Assembly: GCA_047639555.1 (NCBI GenBank)
Contig: JBLIOE010000003.1
Location: forward strand, 124,001 to 188,000
DNA length: 64,000 nucleotides
Origin: JAJRXC01 sp047639555
Lineage (GTDB): Bacteria > Actinomycetota > Acidimicrobiia > Acidimicrobiales > Aldehydirespiratoraceae
Direction: 5' to 3'
The notes under the pieces are model-generated. The model saw nothing but the letters and a program-made list of their open reading frames with translations. It was not told where the DNA came from and did not search any database. Position 1 is the first letter of the stretch, and each line of letters starts with the position of its first letter. Shown one piece after another: positions 25,483 through 34,013 of the stretch. Position numbers and translations under genes: made by a program.

Positions 25483-26727
25483 TCACAGAATCGTCAGACG
25501 CGGGACGGGCCTCACGAACTGCGTTCCTCGGTCTTGGAGATGGGCCAGCTGTTTGGTGATTTCTTCGGTGAGATTCCACGGAAGAATGAAGACATAGTCG
25601 GCCTTCTCCGTCTCAAGAATCTCCGGATCGTAGATCGGAATATGTGTGCCCGGCGTGTAACGACCGTGCTTGTACGGGTTGCGGTCGACGGTGAACTCGA
25701 TCAGGTCCTCACGGATACCGATGTAGTTCAGCAAGGTGTTGCCCTTGCCTGGCGCGCCATAACCAACAACCCGCTTGCCGTCGCGACTTGCTTGGATCAG
25801 GAACGAGAGCACGTCGTGGCGGAGGGTCTCGATCCGGGCCGCGAAATCGCGGTAGTAGTCGAGGGTCTCGGTGCCGAGATCGATCTCTCGCTGGCGAAGC
25901 TCACGGAGACGGTCGGTCTCTTCGAGCGTATGGCCGTCGTGACACGCATAGATCCGGATCGACCCACCATGCGTCCACAGCTCTTCGACGTCGTAGACGC
26001 GCAGGCCGTGCGCCGCGAAGATCCGTTCGGTGGTGACAAGCGAGAAGTACGAGAAATGCTCGTGGTACACCTGGTCGAATTGGTTCTCTTCCATCGTGCG
26101 CATGAGGTGCGGGAACTCGATGGTGACCGTGCCGTGGGGCGCCAAGATGATCGGCATGCCGCCGACGAAGTCGTTGAGGTCCGGTACCTGCGCCATGACG
26201 TTCTTGCCGAGCACGAGGTCCGCTTGTACACCTTCCGCCGCGAGGGTGGTGGCGAATTCCTTGCCGAAGAATTCGGTGCGAGTCGGGACGTTGCGCTCTT
26301 CGACCGCAACTTTCGCCACATTGATCGCCGGCTCGACGCCGAGAACCGGGATGTTCTTCTCGAGGAAGTATTGGAGGAGATAGCCGTCGTTGCTCGCCAA
26401 CTCGACGACCATCGAATCTTCAGTCAGGCCCAGTAGATCGGTCATCTGGTCGACATAGTTCGAGCAATGTTCGAGCCACGCCGTGGAGTACGAAGAGAAG
26501 TACGCGTACTCACGGAAGATCTCTTCGGGAGAAACAAACTCCTGGAGCTGCACGAGGAAACACTCCGAGCACACGAACGCGTGCAGCGGGTAGAAGCTTT
26601 CACCCTCAAGCAACTGCTCCTGGGTCAAAAAGGTTTCGCACAGGGGCGACTTGCCCAGGTCAATAAAGGTTTCGGTCAACTCGGTACCGCAGAAGCGGCA
26701 CGGGCCCCCGGTCAAGGACGCAGCCAT
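25483..26727 (-). CDS. TylC3/NovU/EvaC-type sugar C-methyltransferase
   Basis: 414 residues, the typical length for this family. The zinc-binding N-terminus has CRFCG and CSEC about 40 residues apart. The SAM-binding domain has VVELASNDGYLLQYF as motif I. The catalytic HEHFSYFS motif (tandem His with Tyr) is intact. The C-terminal Rossmann domain carries VVGYGAPGKGNTLLNY. These features match 3-C-methyltransferases that act on 4-keto-2,6-dideoxy or 6-deoxy sugar nucleotides. Of the three paralogues in this operon it is the one closest to the characterised enzymes, judged by motif conservation. Confidence 0.88.
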   Translation of the reverse strand: MAASLTGGPCRFCGTELTETFIDLGKSPLCETFLTQEQLLEGESFYPLHAFVCSECFLVQLQEFVSPEEIFREYAYFSSYSTAWLEHCSNYVDQMTDLLGLTEDSMVVELASNDGYLLQYFLEKNIPVLGVEPAINVAKVAVEERNVPTRTEFFGKEFATTLAAEGVQADLVLGKNVMAQVPDLNDFVGGMPIILAPHGTVTIEFPHLMRTMEENQFDQVYHEHFSYFSLVTTERIFAAHGLRVYDVEELWTHGGSIRIYACHDGHTLEETDRLRELRQREIDLGTETLDYYRDFAARIETLRHDVLSFLIQASRDGKRVVGYGAPGKGNTLLNYIGIREDLIEFTVDRNPYKHGRYTPGTHIPIYDPEILETEKADYVFILPWNLTEEITKQLAHLQDRGTQFVRPVPRLTIL

Positions 26728-26740
26728 CTCAAGACTCCTC

Positions 26741-27898
26741 TCAGATGCTGATCAAGTCGGCATCAACACCGATGTCTGTGAGCATTCGGCCAATCTCATC
26801 CATATAGACGGGATTCACGACAAGGACCGCGTCAGGTTGTGCTTCTTTTAGGGCCTCGGGCGCAACGATGGCGTGGCCGGTGCCGGTGACGAAGGTGCCT
26901 TGCTTACGCGGGTTGATATCGACCACCCATTCGATTACATCGGTGGCCGGCACAAGGTTCATCAAGCCGACGGCGCGGGCACCGCCGCCCCAAGCGGCAA
27001 GTCGCTGGCCCGCGCTCTTTCGGCGGGCAAATTCGCTACCTACTGCTTCGATTCGGTCGCTGAGCGCGTGCACATCGTTACGAATGCGCTCAACCACGGC
27101 GGGATCGACGGGTGCGTCGACCGGTTCGCCGTCGGCCACCCGGGCCTCGACGGCGGCGAAGAGTCCGTCAAAGGTGGGCTCGGCGTGAACGTCGCTAAAT
27201 CCGGCCCGCACCATGAGATGGGCGAGCGTTTCGGGCGTGTAGTAGCCGCAGTGTTCGTACATGAGGTCTTCGAACGCACCCCGGTCAAGGGCCCACGCAA
27301 AGTTGGGTACCTCGATATACACCCCACCGCCGGCAACGATGCCGCCGCGGATCGAATCGATCAGCATGTTGGGTTCCGGAATGTGCTCGAGCACATGGCG
27401 CGATGAAACGAAATCCACCTCGTGGCCCCGCAAGCTGTCGGCATCGGCGTATTCGTCGAAGATCTGCACGTCGGCCTGAGCCACAAGTTCGCTGACCCGG
27501 TCGGGGTTGTGGCCCGGCTCAAACCCGATCCCGGTATTCCCACCCTCGATGCAGAGGTTGGCCAGGAACCGACCGTCGCCCGGGCCGATCTCGGCGAGGC
27601 GCCGACCACGCAGGCCGTGGCGCTCCACCAGACCTTTGGCAAGACTCGCTTCCCATGTCGAGAACTTCGGCGAGTGGTGCAGCGCGTTGTCGTAGTCCTG
27701 CTCGTACGCCATCTGGGTAATGTCGAACGCCGCGTTCCAGACGTAGCCGCAATGGCGGCAAAGCGAGAGACGCATCTCCGCTTTCTCACAGCCGCGGGCC
27801 GCTTCTTGCGTCGTCCAGAGCAACCCGACGTGGACCGGCATGGCCGGAATCGTCATCAGGGTTTCCGTCGAGGGGGAATGACAGGCGGGACAGTCCAT
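26741..27898 (-). CDS. Zinc-binding class I SAM methyltransferase, third paralogue
   Basis: 385 residues. CPAC and CRHCG flank the N-terminal zinc-binding region. Motif I is LAEIGPGDGRFLANL and SSRHVLEHIPE follows. The region corresponding to HEHxxYF reads EHCGYYTPETL. The C-terminal domain has AWGGGARAVGLMN and VVDINPRKQGTFV, closest in layout to the gene at 21833. It is the first gene of the deoxysugar operon, starting 34 bp after the hypothetical gene upstream. Sugar C-methylation is the family role, but the weaker catalytic motif leaves O- or N-methylation possible. Confidence 0.8.
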   Translation of the reverse strand: MDCPACHSPSTETLMTIPAMPVHVGLLWTTQEAARGCEKAEMRLSLCRHCGYVWNAAFDITQMAYEQDYDNALHHSPKFSTWEASLAKGLVERHGLRGRRLAEIGPGDGRFLANLCIEGGNTGIGFEPGHNPDRVSELVAQADVQIFDEYADADSLRGHEVDFVSSRHVLEHIPEPNMLIDSIRGGIVAGGGVYIEVPNFAWALDRGAFEDLMYEHCGYYTPETLAHLMVRAGFSDVHAEPTFDGLFAAVEARVADGEPVDAPVDPAVVERIRNDVHALSDRIEAVGSEFARRKSAGQRLAAWGGGARAVGLMNLVPATDVIEWVVDINPRKQGTFVTGTGHAIVAPEALKEAQPDAVLVVNPVYMDEIGRMLTDIGVDADLISI

Positions 27899-27931
27899 AT
27901 GAGGTCAATCGTAATCGACCCCCAACTCGGC

Positions 27932-28921
27932 TCAGTCGACCCAGGGCGTCGGAATTGATCGCACGCTCGTTGGCACCGGAATCCGGCCGACAAGCCGGTC
28001 GAGGTGGGGCAGTCGATCCCGTTCCGGAACCACGATCCGCACCTCAGCAGGACGGTGCACCGCGAGAAGGTCGGCGATGGCCGGTATCAGGCCCAGGTCG
28101 ACACCAACCGAACACACCACAAGCACCCGGCGTTCGCCGTCGACGCCCAGCAGCGCGGCCGGCACGACCTCGAGCAAGTTGGCGCGGGGCGGAACCGGCT
28201 CGACAAGTTCTGGAAGCTCAATCCCACCCAAGGAGGGATCCGCGACGATCAGGGTGCGCAACCAGCGTTCACGAGCCAATCGGTTGACCGCATGGGATAC
28301 GGCGCCGACCGTGCGATGGGGCCGCACCTGCCCCGCCGCATCGGCGACCGCCTCAACCGGCGGGCGTCCGGCGTGGAGCAGAACCCCGGCCTCGCGATCG
28401 AACCGTCCAACGCCGGCCTCGAGCACCGCGCCGTCGGGTCCGTGAAGAATTCGCGCCACTTCAAGTCCGGCGACCTCGCCGCGCAAGATGCCGTCTTCAC
28501 AAACGATGTCGAGACCAAGCGCGGCCAACGACGACTCAAACGACGCCGTGCCTTCCGGGTGAGGCAACGGCGCCGGGATCGGCTCTGGCTCGACCCGCCT
28601 CACCGCCGTGCCCGCCGACTGCCACACCACACACTCCGGCGCGAGAATCGCCGCCCGACGGGCGTGGATTCCGCCATGATGTTCGACCACGAAGTCGACC
28701 GATCGGGGATTCGCGCGACCAATCCAGACGAGGACGCCGCCAAGGGCCGCCAAGTCGTCGCTCATCGAAATAATCCAGGCATGATCGCCACGTATTGCCG
28801 TGACACCAAACGGCGCCACCGACACGTCAAGCGCGGCAGGATCTACGTCAAAACATTTACGCAGCAGACCTTCGGCCCGTGACCGTTCGAGAAGGGCCCG
28901 ACGATCAGCGTCGAGCGCCAT
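27932..28921 (-). CDS. Conserved hypothetical protein
   Basis: 329 residues with no family I can name. Mixed alpha/beta composition, no signal peptide and no membrane segments. The N-terminal half contains WIISMSDDLAALGGVLVWIG. A repeated theme in the C-terminal half (RTLIVADPSL, RRVLVVCSVGVDLG, RIVVPERDRL) suggests a Rossmann-like domain. It lies 6 bp after the L31 gene on the same strand, where prfA and prmC would be expected in many actinobacteria. Its function is unknown. Confidence 0.6.
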   Translation of the reverse strand: MALDADRRALLERSRAEGLLRKCFDVDPAALDVSVAPFGVTAIRGDHAWIISMSDDLAALGGVLVWIGRANPRSVDFVVEHHGGIHARRAAILAPECVVWQSAGTAVRRVEPEPIPAPLPHPEGTASFESSLAALGLDIVCEDGILRGEVAGLEVARILHGPDGAVLEAGVGRFDREAGVLLHAGRPPVEAVADAAGQVRPHRTVGAVSHAVNRLARERWLRTLIVADPSLGGIELPELVEPVPPRANLLEVVPAALLGVDGERRVLVVCSVGVDLGLIPAIADLLAVHRPAEVRIVVPERDRLPHLDRLVGRIPVPTSVRSIPTPWVD

Positions 28922-28927
28922 TGACGC

Positions 28928-29230
28928 TCAGTCGTCGGTGGATTCGGCGTCGGCGCTTGCCTCAGCCTCAGCGTCGGGCGCTCCCTTGCGGCGGCCATAA
29001 CGCTTCTCGAAGCGCTCAACACGACCGGCAGTATCCACGATCTTCATTTGACCGGTGAAGAAGGGGTGACTGTCGCTTGAGATCTCCACCTTCGCGAGGG
29101 GGTACTCGTTGCCGTCTTCCCACGTGACGGTGTCATTCGTGGAAATCGTGGAACGGGTGATGAAGGAGGTACCAGCCGACATGTCCTGGAACACGACGAA
29201 GCGGTAATCGGGGTGAATGTCAGACTTCAT
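28928..29230 (-). CDS. rpmE2: 50S ribosomal protein L31, type B (zinc-independent)
   Basis: 100 residues. The N-terminus MKSDIHPDYRFVVFQD and the SSDSHPFFTGQ segment are diagnostic of L31. The CxxC zinc motifs of type A L31 are absent, as in RpmE2, which replaces the zinc form under zinc limitation in some bacteria. The C-terminal about 20 residues are an acidic Ala/Asp/Glu tail beyond the usual end of the family. It lies 2 bp after rho, the standard rho-rpmE arrangement. Confidence 0.92.
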   Translation of the reverse strand: MKSDIHPDYRFVVFQDMSAGTSFITRSTISTNDTVTWEDGNEYPLAKVEISSDSHPFFTGQMKIVDTAGRVERFEKRYGRRKGAPDAEAEASADAESTDD

Positions 29231-29232
29231 AG

Positions 29233-30879
29233 CTACAACACTCTATCGGTGATCTTTTGAAGCAGCGCCTGTAGATCGGCGGATGCTTCGGTGGATGAAT
29301 CTTCAGCAATTGCCGCGAGTTCGGCTCGGAGGGCCGAAACGGTGGCGGCGTCCTTTGGTTTGCGGAGGTTTTCCTCGTGAACGGTCGCGGAAGCTGCGAT
29401 GTCGATGGCCGGAAAAATCCGGCGAACCGCAGCGGCAGGGTCCAGGCGGATCTCTGCGTTGGCGGTGCCGGCGAGTTCCTCATAGATCGTCGCGTCGGTG
29501 GCGGAGCCGTTGTCGACCGAGATCGTGGCAAGCATTGTGAGCGACGCGCCGCCTTCGAGTTTGCGGGCGGCACCAAGGAAACGTTTGGCGGGATGCACGG
29601 TGGTCGAATCGACCGAAACGCCGGAACGGCCACCGGATGCCTCTTGGGCATAGGCCCGGGCCAGACGAGTGATGCCATCAACAATCACGACAACATCCTT
29701 GCCGGACTCGACCATGCGCTTAGCGCGTTCGATCACCATTTCGGCGATTGCAACCTGCTCATCGGCGGGCCGGTCGAAGGCTGATGCAACAACATCGCCC
29801 TTCTCGACCCAGCGGGTCATTTCTGTGATGTCTTCGGGCCGCTCGTCGAGCAAAAGGACCAAGAGTTCGAGATCTTGATGATTTTTCTCGATTGAGCGAA
29901 TGACGTGCTGCAAGATTGAGGTCTTGCCCGAACGGGGCGGACCGGCAAGTAGGGCACGCTGGCCTCGGCCCAGGGGGACGAGGAGGTCAATCACCCGAGC
30001 CGTGGCGTCGACCGGCTTTTGTTTCCCGGCGAGCACGATCGCTTCGCTCGGGTACACCGCAGGGAGCGAATCGAAGTCGACGCGATCGATGGCCGCCTCA
30101 GGGGCACCACCGTTCACGGTCAGAATCTCGATGACGGCCGGATTCTTCTCGTTGCGATTCGCGGGGCGAGAGGTGCCCGTGAGTTGGTCGCCCTTACGAA
30201 GCGAGAACTGACGAACCATTTTCACCGGCACATACGCGTCGTCTTTCGACGGGAGGGCGCCATCGACGCGAAGGAAGCCGTAACCCTCGGAGCGAAGTTC
30301 GAGGAAACCGGCAACCGGAATTGGTTCGCCGTCCCACGAGTCGTTGCTGTCGCGATTGTTTTCGCGTTCGCGGCCACGACGACGGCGCTTGCGATTGCCG
30401 CCGTCCGCCGCTGAGTCGTTGTCGCTACCGGCGTTGTCGCTACCGGCGTTGTCGCTACCGGCGTTGTGGTTGCTGGCGTTGTCGCTACCGGCGTTGTCGC
30501 TACCGGCGTTGTCGCTACCGGCGTTGTGGTTGCTGGGCTGGCCGGACGAGTCTGACCGGGTGTCGCCAGATTTGGTCTCGCGGGAGCGCTTGTCGGCACT
30601 GTCGTCTGACGACTCGGCACCGTCTTCCGACGACGCAGAATCTGATGTCTCGGAATCTTCGGCGGCAGCCTCTTCCGCGGGCACGTCGCTCGGCGCGTCG
30701 ACGGGTTCGCCGCCGACCGAGCTTCCATCACCACCAGCGGCGAGGTCGAGGATGAGATCAATGATCTCACCCTTACGGGCGCGAGACGCGGGCTTCTTGC
30801 CCAGCGTTGTCGCAATCAGGGTCAATTCTTCGCGGTCTTTGCGTTGCAGCGTAGACCGGCGCATTTCCGCGGTTTCCAC
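29233..30879 (-). CDS. rho: Transcription termination factor Rho with long N-terminal insertion
   Basis: 548 residues from GTG 30879, chosen because GAGGAG precedes it and the encoded protein begins near the conserved Rho_N domain (STLQRKDREELTLIATTLGKK). A low-complexity acidic and Asn/Gly/Ser-rich insertion (about residues 45-165) separates it from the cold-shock RNA-binding domain (GFLELRSEGYGFLR). The ATPase domain has Walker A (GPPRSGKT) and Walker B (DVVVIVDGITRLAR). Q-loop and R-loop regions are also recognisable. Such insertions are typical of actinobacterial Rho and bind RNA. The insertion here contains a hierarchical DNA repeat. The downstream L31 gene is 2 bp away. Confidence 0.95.
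   Translation of the reverse strand: METAEMRRSTLQRKDREELTLIATTLGKKPASRARKGEIIDLILDLAAGGDGSSVGGEPVDAPSDVPAEEAAAEDSETSDSASSEDGAESSDDSADKRSRETKSGDTRSDSSGQPSNHNAGSDNAGSDNAGSDNASNHNAGSDNAGSDNAGSDNDSAADGGNRKRRRRGRERENNRDSNDSWDGEPIPVAGFLELRSEGYGFLRVDGALPSKDDAYVPVKMVRQFSLRKGDQLTGTSRPANRNEKNPAVIEILTVNGGAPEAAIDRVDFDSLPAVYPSEAIVLAGKQKPVDATARVIDLLVPLGRGQRALLAGPPRSGKTSILQHVIRSIEKNHQDLELLVLLLDERPEDITEMTRWVEKGDVVASAFDRPADEQVAIAEMVIERAKRMVESGKDVVVIVDGITRLARAYAQEASGGRSGVSVDSTTVHPAKRFLGAARKLEGGASLTMLATISVDNGSATDATIYEELAGTANAEIRLDPAAAVRRIFPAIDIAASATVHEENLRKPKDAATVSALRAELAAIAEDSSTEASADLQALLQKITDRVL
30418..30537 (-). repeat. Hierarchical 15-bp / 60-bp tandem repeat within rho
   Basis: Eight 15-bp units occur in the order A-A-A-B-A-A-A-B, so a 60-bp block is present twice. 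The A units encode NAGSD-type pentapeptides and the B units an Asn/His-containing variant. The repeat lies in the insertion between the Rho_N and RNA-binding domains, so length change would not disturb the folded parts. Confidence 0.95.
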
Positions 30880-30986
30880 GGACAAGCTCCTCGGGTCGGG
30901 TTCGAGGCGGGTATGAGAGAGTCGCATTTCAGGGCGGGACCAGGGACAAACCCCAGAGTGGCCGCGCCCCACATCTTGCGACTCGG

Positions 30987-32381
30987 TCAGGCTATGCCCG
31001 GGCTGCCCCGCCGACAACCATCAACAAAGTCCTGCACGACGGCGAGATTGTTTGGCAGCACGACAAACTCTTCGTCGCGGTCGAGCAGTCCGGCCAGCTT
31101 GCCCGGCAACTCCGGCCGAACTCCGGTGGCCTTTTCGACCGCATCGGGGAACTTCGCCGGATGGGCAGTGGCGAGGGTGACCACTATCTCGCCCGGGCGC
31201 CGTAGGCGTTCGGCGGCGCCGATGCCAACGGCCGTGTGCGGGTCGACGAGCATGCCGTGGCGTTCATAGGTCTGCGCAATCACGGCCAGCGTCTCGTCGT
31301 CGTCGAGCCGCGCGCCATCGAATTCTGACCGCAGACGTTCGTGCTGATCCGCAGTGAGCGAGGCACGGCCCCGTTCGCGGAAACTGTTCAACAACTCGGC
31401 TGTGCCCGGCCCGTTGCCATCGAGCAGCTCGACGAGGAGTCGCTCGAGGTTCGATGAGATCTGGATGTCCATGCTCGGCGAAAGGGTCGGGATGACTTCG
31501 TCTGCCACCATCTCGCCGGTGTCGATCAGCCGAGTCAGAATGTCGTTGCGGTTGCTGGCAACAAGAAAACGTTCGACGGGAAGACCCATCGATGCCGCGA
31601 CATGGCCGGCGAACACGTTGCCGAAGTTGCCGGTGGGCACACAGAAAGTGGTGGGTGTCGAACGGCGACCCAGCCGTTGAGATGCCCACACGTAGTAGAC
31701 GGTCTGGGCCATTACTCGAGCCCAGTTGATGGAGTTCACCGCCGACAGATGGTTACGTTCCCGAAATGACTGGTCGGCAAACATGGCCTTGACCATGTCT
31801 TGGCAGTCATCGAACGTTCCTTCGACGGCCACGGCGTGGACGTTGGCCGCGTCGAGTGTGGTCATCTGCTTGCGCTGCACTTCGCTGGTGCGACCATGCG
31901 GAAACAAGACGACGATGTCGACCTTGTCGCTGTCGCGTACGGCCTCCATGGCGGCCGAGCCGGTGTCGCCGGAGGTGGCGCCGACGATCATTACCCGCTC
32001 GTCGCGGCGGGAGAGCTCATAGTCGAAGAGGCGGCCGACGAGCTGCAGCGCCACATCTTTGAACGCCAGCGTTGGTCCATGGAACAACTCGAGCAGATGG
32101 TGATCATCATCGAGTGGTACCAGCGGGCACACGTCGTCAGCGTCGAACGTTGCGTAGGCGGAGGTGACCATCGCGCCGAACTCGTCCAGGTCGATGGTGC
32201 CCTCAACAAACGGGGCCATCACCGCAGCGGCGAGATCCGCATACTGCTCCGGCGCCGCGTCGGTCAGGTCGGGCCATCGGGTTGGAATATAGAGGCCGCC
32301 GTCGTTGGCGAGCCCGGACAACAGCACGTCCGGAAACGGCAGGACCGGTGCCTGCCCTCGCGAGCTCTGGTACGTGAGCAC
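30987..32381 (-). CDS. thrC: Threonine synthase
   Basis: 464 residues. The Thr_synth_N domain is at the N-terminus (MLTYQSSRGQAPVLPFPDVLLSGLANDGGLY). The PLP lysine lies in FHGPTLAFKDVALQ. GATSGDTGSAA and PTGNFGNVFAG bind the cofactor phosphate, and VASNRNDILTR is typical of the longer (E. coli/yeast-like) class. The enzyme converts O-phosphohomoserine to threonine. It lies 2 bp after hom. Between its stop and the rho start are 107 bp with no thrB, which in many actinobacteria sits there. Confidence 0.94.
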   Translation of the reverse strand: MLTYQSSRGQAPVLPFPDVLLSGLANDGGLYIPTRWPDLTDAAPEQYADLAAAVMAPFVEGTIDLDEFGAMVTSAYATFDADDVCPLVPLDDDHHLLELFHGPTLAFKDVALQLVGRLFDYELSRRDERVMIVGATSGDTGSAAMEAVRDSDKVDIVVLFPHGRTSEVQRKQMTTLDAANVHAVAVEGTFDDCQDMVKAMFADQSFRERNHLSAVNSINWARVMAQTVYYVWASQRLGRRSTPTTFCVPTGNFGNVFAGHVAASMGLPVERFLVASNRNDILTRLIDTGEMVADEVIPTLSPSMDIQISSNLERLLVELLDGNGPGTAELLNSFRERGRASLTADQHERLRSEFDGARLDDDETLAVIAQTYERHGMLVDPHTAVGIGAAERLRRPGEIVVTLATAHPAKFPDAVEKATGVRPELPGKLAGLLDRDEEFVVLPNNLAVVQDFVDGCRRGSPGIA

Positions 32382-32383
32382 GA

Positions 32384-33703
32384 CTACGACTCGGCGCCGA
32401 CCACACGGATCACCGAGTGGATATCGCTCACAATGTCGAGATCGCGCAGCGCCGCGAGCGTGGCCCGCACGGCCGACTCTTGCGACTCGTGGGTGATGAA
32501 GATCAGCCGAGCTCCGGCGCCAAGCCCATGTTGCTCCATTGATTGGATCGAGACGCCGTTGTTTCCAAACTCGGTGGCCACCCGGGCCAACACTCCAGGC
32601 TCGTCGACCACCGCGATACGGAGGTAGTAGGCGGAGGAGAGTTGATCGACCGGCAGAAATTTGGCCGTTGAGAGGGTGCCGATTCGAGCGCTGGTTCCGT
32701 GGCGGCGGTTGACCGCCGCATCGATGATGTCGCCCAGTACCGCACTCGCGGTAGGGGCGCCGCCGGCGCCACGCCCATAAAGCATGAGGTCTCCGACGGC
32801 TTCGCCCTCGATGAAGACCGCGTTGAAACTGTCTCGCACCGATGCCAAGGGGTGATCCTTGGGCACCAGCGCCGGATAGACCTGCACGGCAATCTCGGGC
32901 TCCGCCCCGGCGGGCGCCGCGTTCTCGACAACGGCGATTGCCTTGACGGCGTAGCCGAGACGAGAGGCAACCTCGATGTCGTCGGCGGTGATCTTCGAGA
33001 TTCCTTCGTGGTGCACATCGTCGGAGGTGACGACCACGCCATAGACAATCGAGGCGATGATTGCCGCCTTCGCTCCGGCATCGAACCCTTCGACATCGGC
33101 GGTGGGGTCTTCTTCGGCATAACCGAGGGCTTGGGCCTCGGCGAGCGCGTCTTCGTAGGACGCACCGGCCTCGGTCATCCGCGTAAGGATGTAGTTGGTC
33201 GTGCCGTTGATGATTCCCATCACCCGCAACACCGGCTCGCCGATGAGCGACTCGCGCAACGGCCGCATGATCGGAATCCCGCCGGCAACGGCGGCTTCGA
33301 AGAGGAGATCGACACCGGCCGCATCGGCCGCGGCGTAGAGCTCGGCGCCATGGCTGGCGAGGAGGGCCTTATTGCCGGTGACTACCGGTTTGCGGAGTTC
33401 GAGGGCCCGAGCGACGAAGCCGAGCGGGATATCGATTCCTCCGATGAGCTCAACAATGATGTCGATGTCGGGATCTTCGACCACACCCATGGCGTCGGTC
33501 GTGAAACAGTCGGCATCGATTCCGACATCGCGAGCCTTACTGAGGTCTCGCACCGCCACTCGACCGATCTCCAGCCGCACGCCGGTGCGGGCAATGATTG
33601 TGTCGCGCTGCCGGTCGAGCAGGTTGGCGAGAGCACCACCAACCGTGCCGCATCCGAGCAGGCCGAGTGTCACGGTGTTTAGGGAATCAGGCACGGTCTC
33701 CAC
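32384..33703 (-). CDS. hom: Homoserine dehydrogenase
   Basis: 439 residues, starting with a GTG at 33703 or 33694. The NAD(P)-binding motif GLLGCGTVGGALA lies near the N-terminus. VTGNKALLASHG and FEAAVAGGIPIM belong to the substrate pocket, and the catalytic region reads GYAEEDPTADVEGFDAGAKAAI (with the conserved Asp and Lys). A C-terminal ACT domain (YYLRIAVVDEPGVLARVA) gives allosteric feedback control, as in the monofunctional Gram-positive enzyme. It makes homoserine for threonine and methionine synthesis and is co-transcribed with thrC. The AT-richer stretch upstream (33740-33790) probably carries the promoter. Confidence 0.94.
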   Translation of the reverse strand: METVPDSLNTVTLGLLGCGTVGGALANLLDRQRDTIIARTGVRLEIGRVAVRDLSKARDVGIDADCFTTDAMGVVEDPDIDIIVELIGGIDIPLGFVARALELRKPVVTGNKALLASHGAELYAAADAAGVDLLFEAAVAGGIPIMRPLRESLIGEPVLRVMGIINGTTNYILTRMTEAGASYEDALAEAQALGYAEEDPTADVEGFDAGAKAAIIASIVYGVVVTSDDVHHEGISKITADDIEVASRLGYAVKAIAVVENAAPAGAEPEIAVQVYPALVPKDHPLASVRDSFNAVFIEGEAVGDLMLYGRGAGGAPTASAVLGDIIDAAVNRRHGTSARIGTLSTAKFLPVDQLSSAYYLRIAVVDEPGVLARVATEFGNNGVSIQSMEQHGLGAGARLIFITHESQESAVRATLAALRDLDIVSDIHSVIRVVGAES

Positions 33704-33788
33704 GGGCGCCGATCGTATCCGCCGGGGAAAGCGACCGCAGAGAGTTGTCCAGTTGCTTCTTAATGCTTTTCATGTAATTCTGACCCAC

Positions 33789-34013
33789 ATGACAAGCCCG
33801 CTCCCCCACCCGTCACTGATCGGCGACATCGACGCGGCAATCGCTCGCCTCCTGGCCGGCGACGACGAAGCGGCAGAACACCAACCCACGATCGCCATCG
33901 CGAGCACGGCAATACCGGGGCTCAACCCGGCCGCACCCTGCCAAGCTGTGAGCGTCGAGTCCGCCCTCGAGCGGCGCGGTTGGCGGCGTTGGGTACCAAC
34001 AGCGCGCGGGTGA
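33789..34013 (+). CDS. Possible small protein of unknown function
   Basis: A 74-residue open frame from ATG 33789, divergent from hom. Upstream on the plus strand is a plausible promoter (TTGCTT, 16-bp spacer, TAATTC). The first 35 residues contain an Asp-rich amphipathic helix (LIGDIDAAIARLLAGDDEAA). The C-terminal third lies antisense to the end of the nucleotidyltransferase pseudogene. I recognise no family, and it may be spurious. Confidence 0.25.
   Translation: MTSPLPHPSLIGDIDAAIARLLAGDDEAAEHQPTIAIASTAIPGLNPAAPCQAVSVESALERRGWRRWVPTARG

Noticed and set aside
30418..30537. Regularly repeated units that could be mistaken for a CRISPR array
   Set aside because: The units are contiguous 15-bp coding repeats in rho without spacers.
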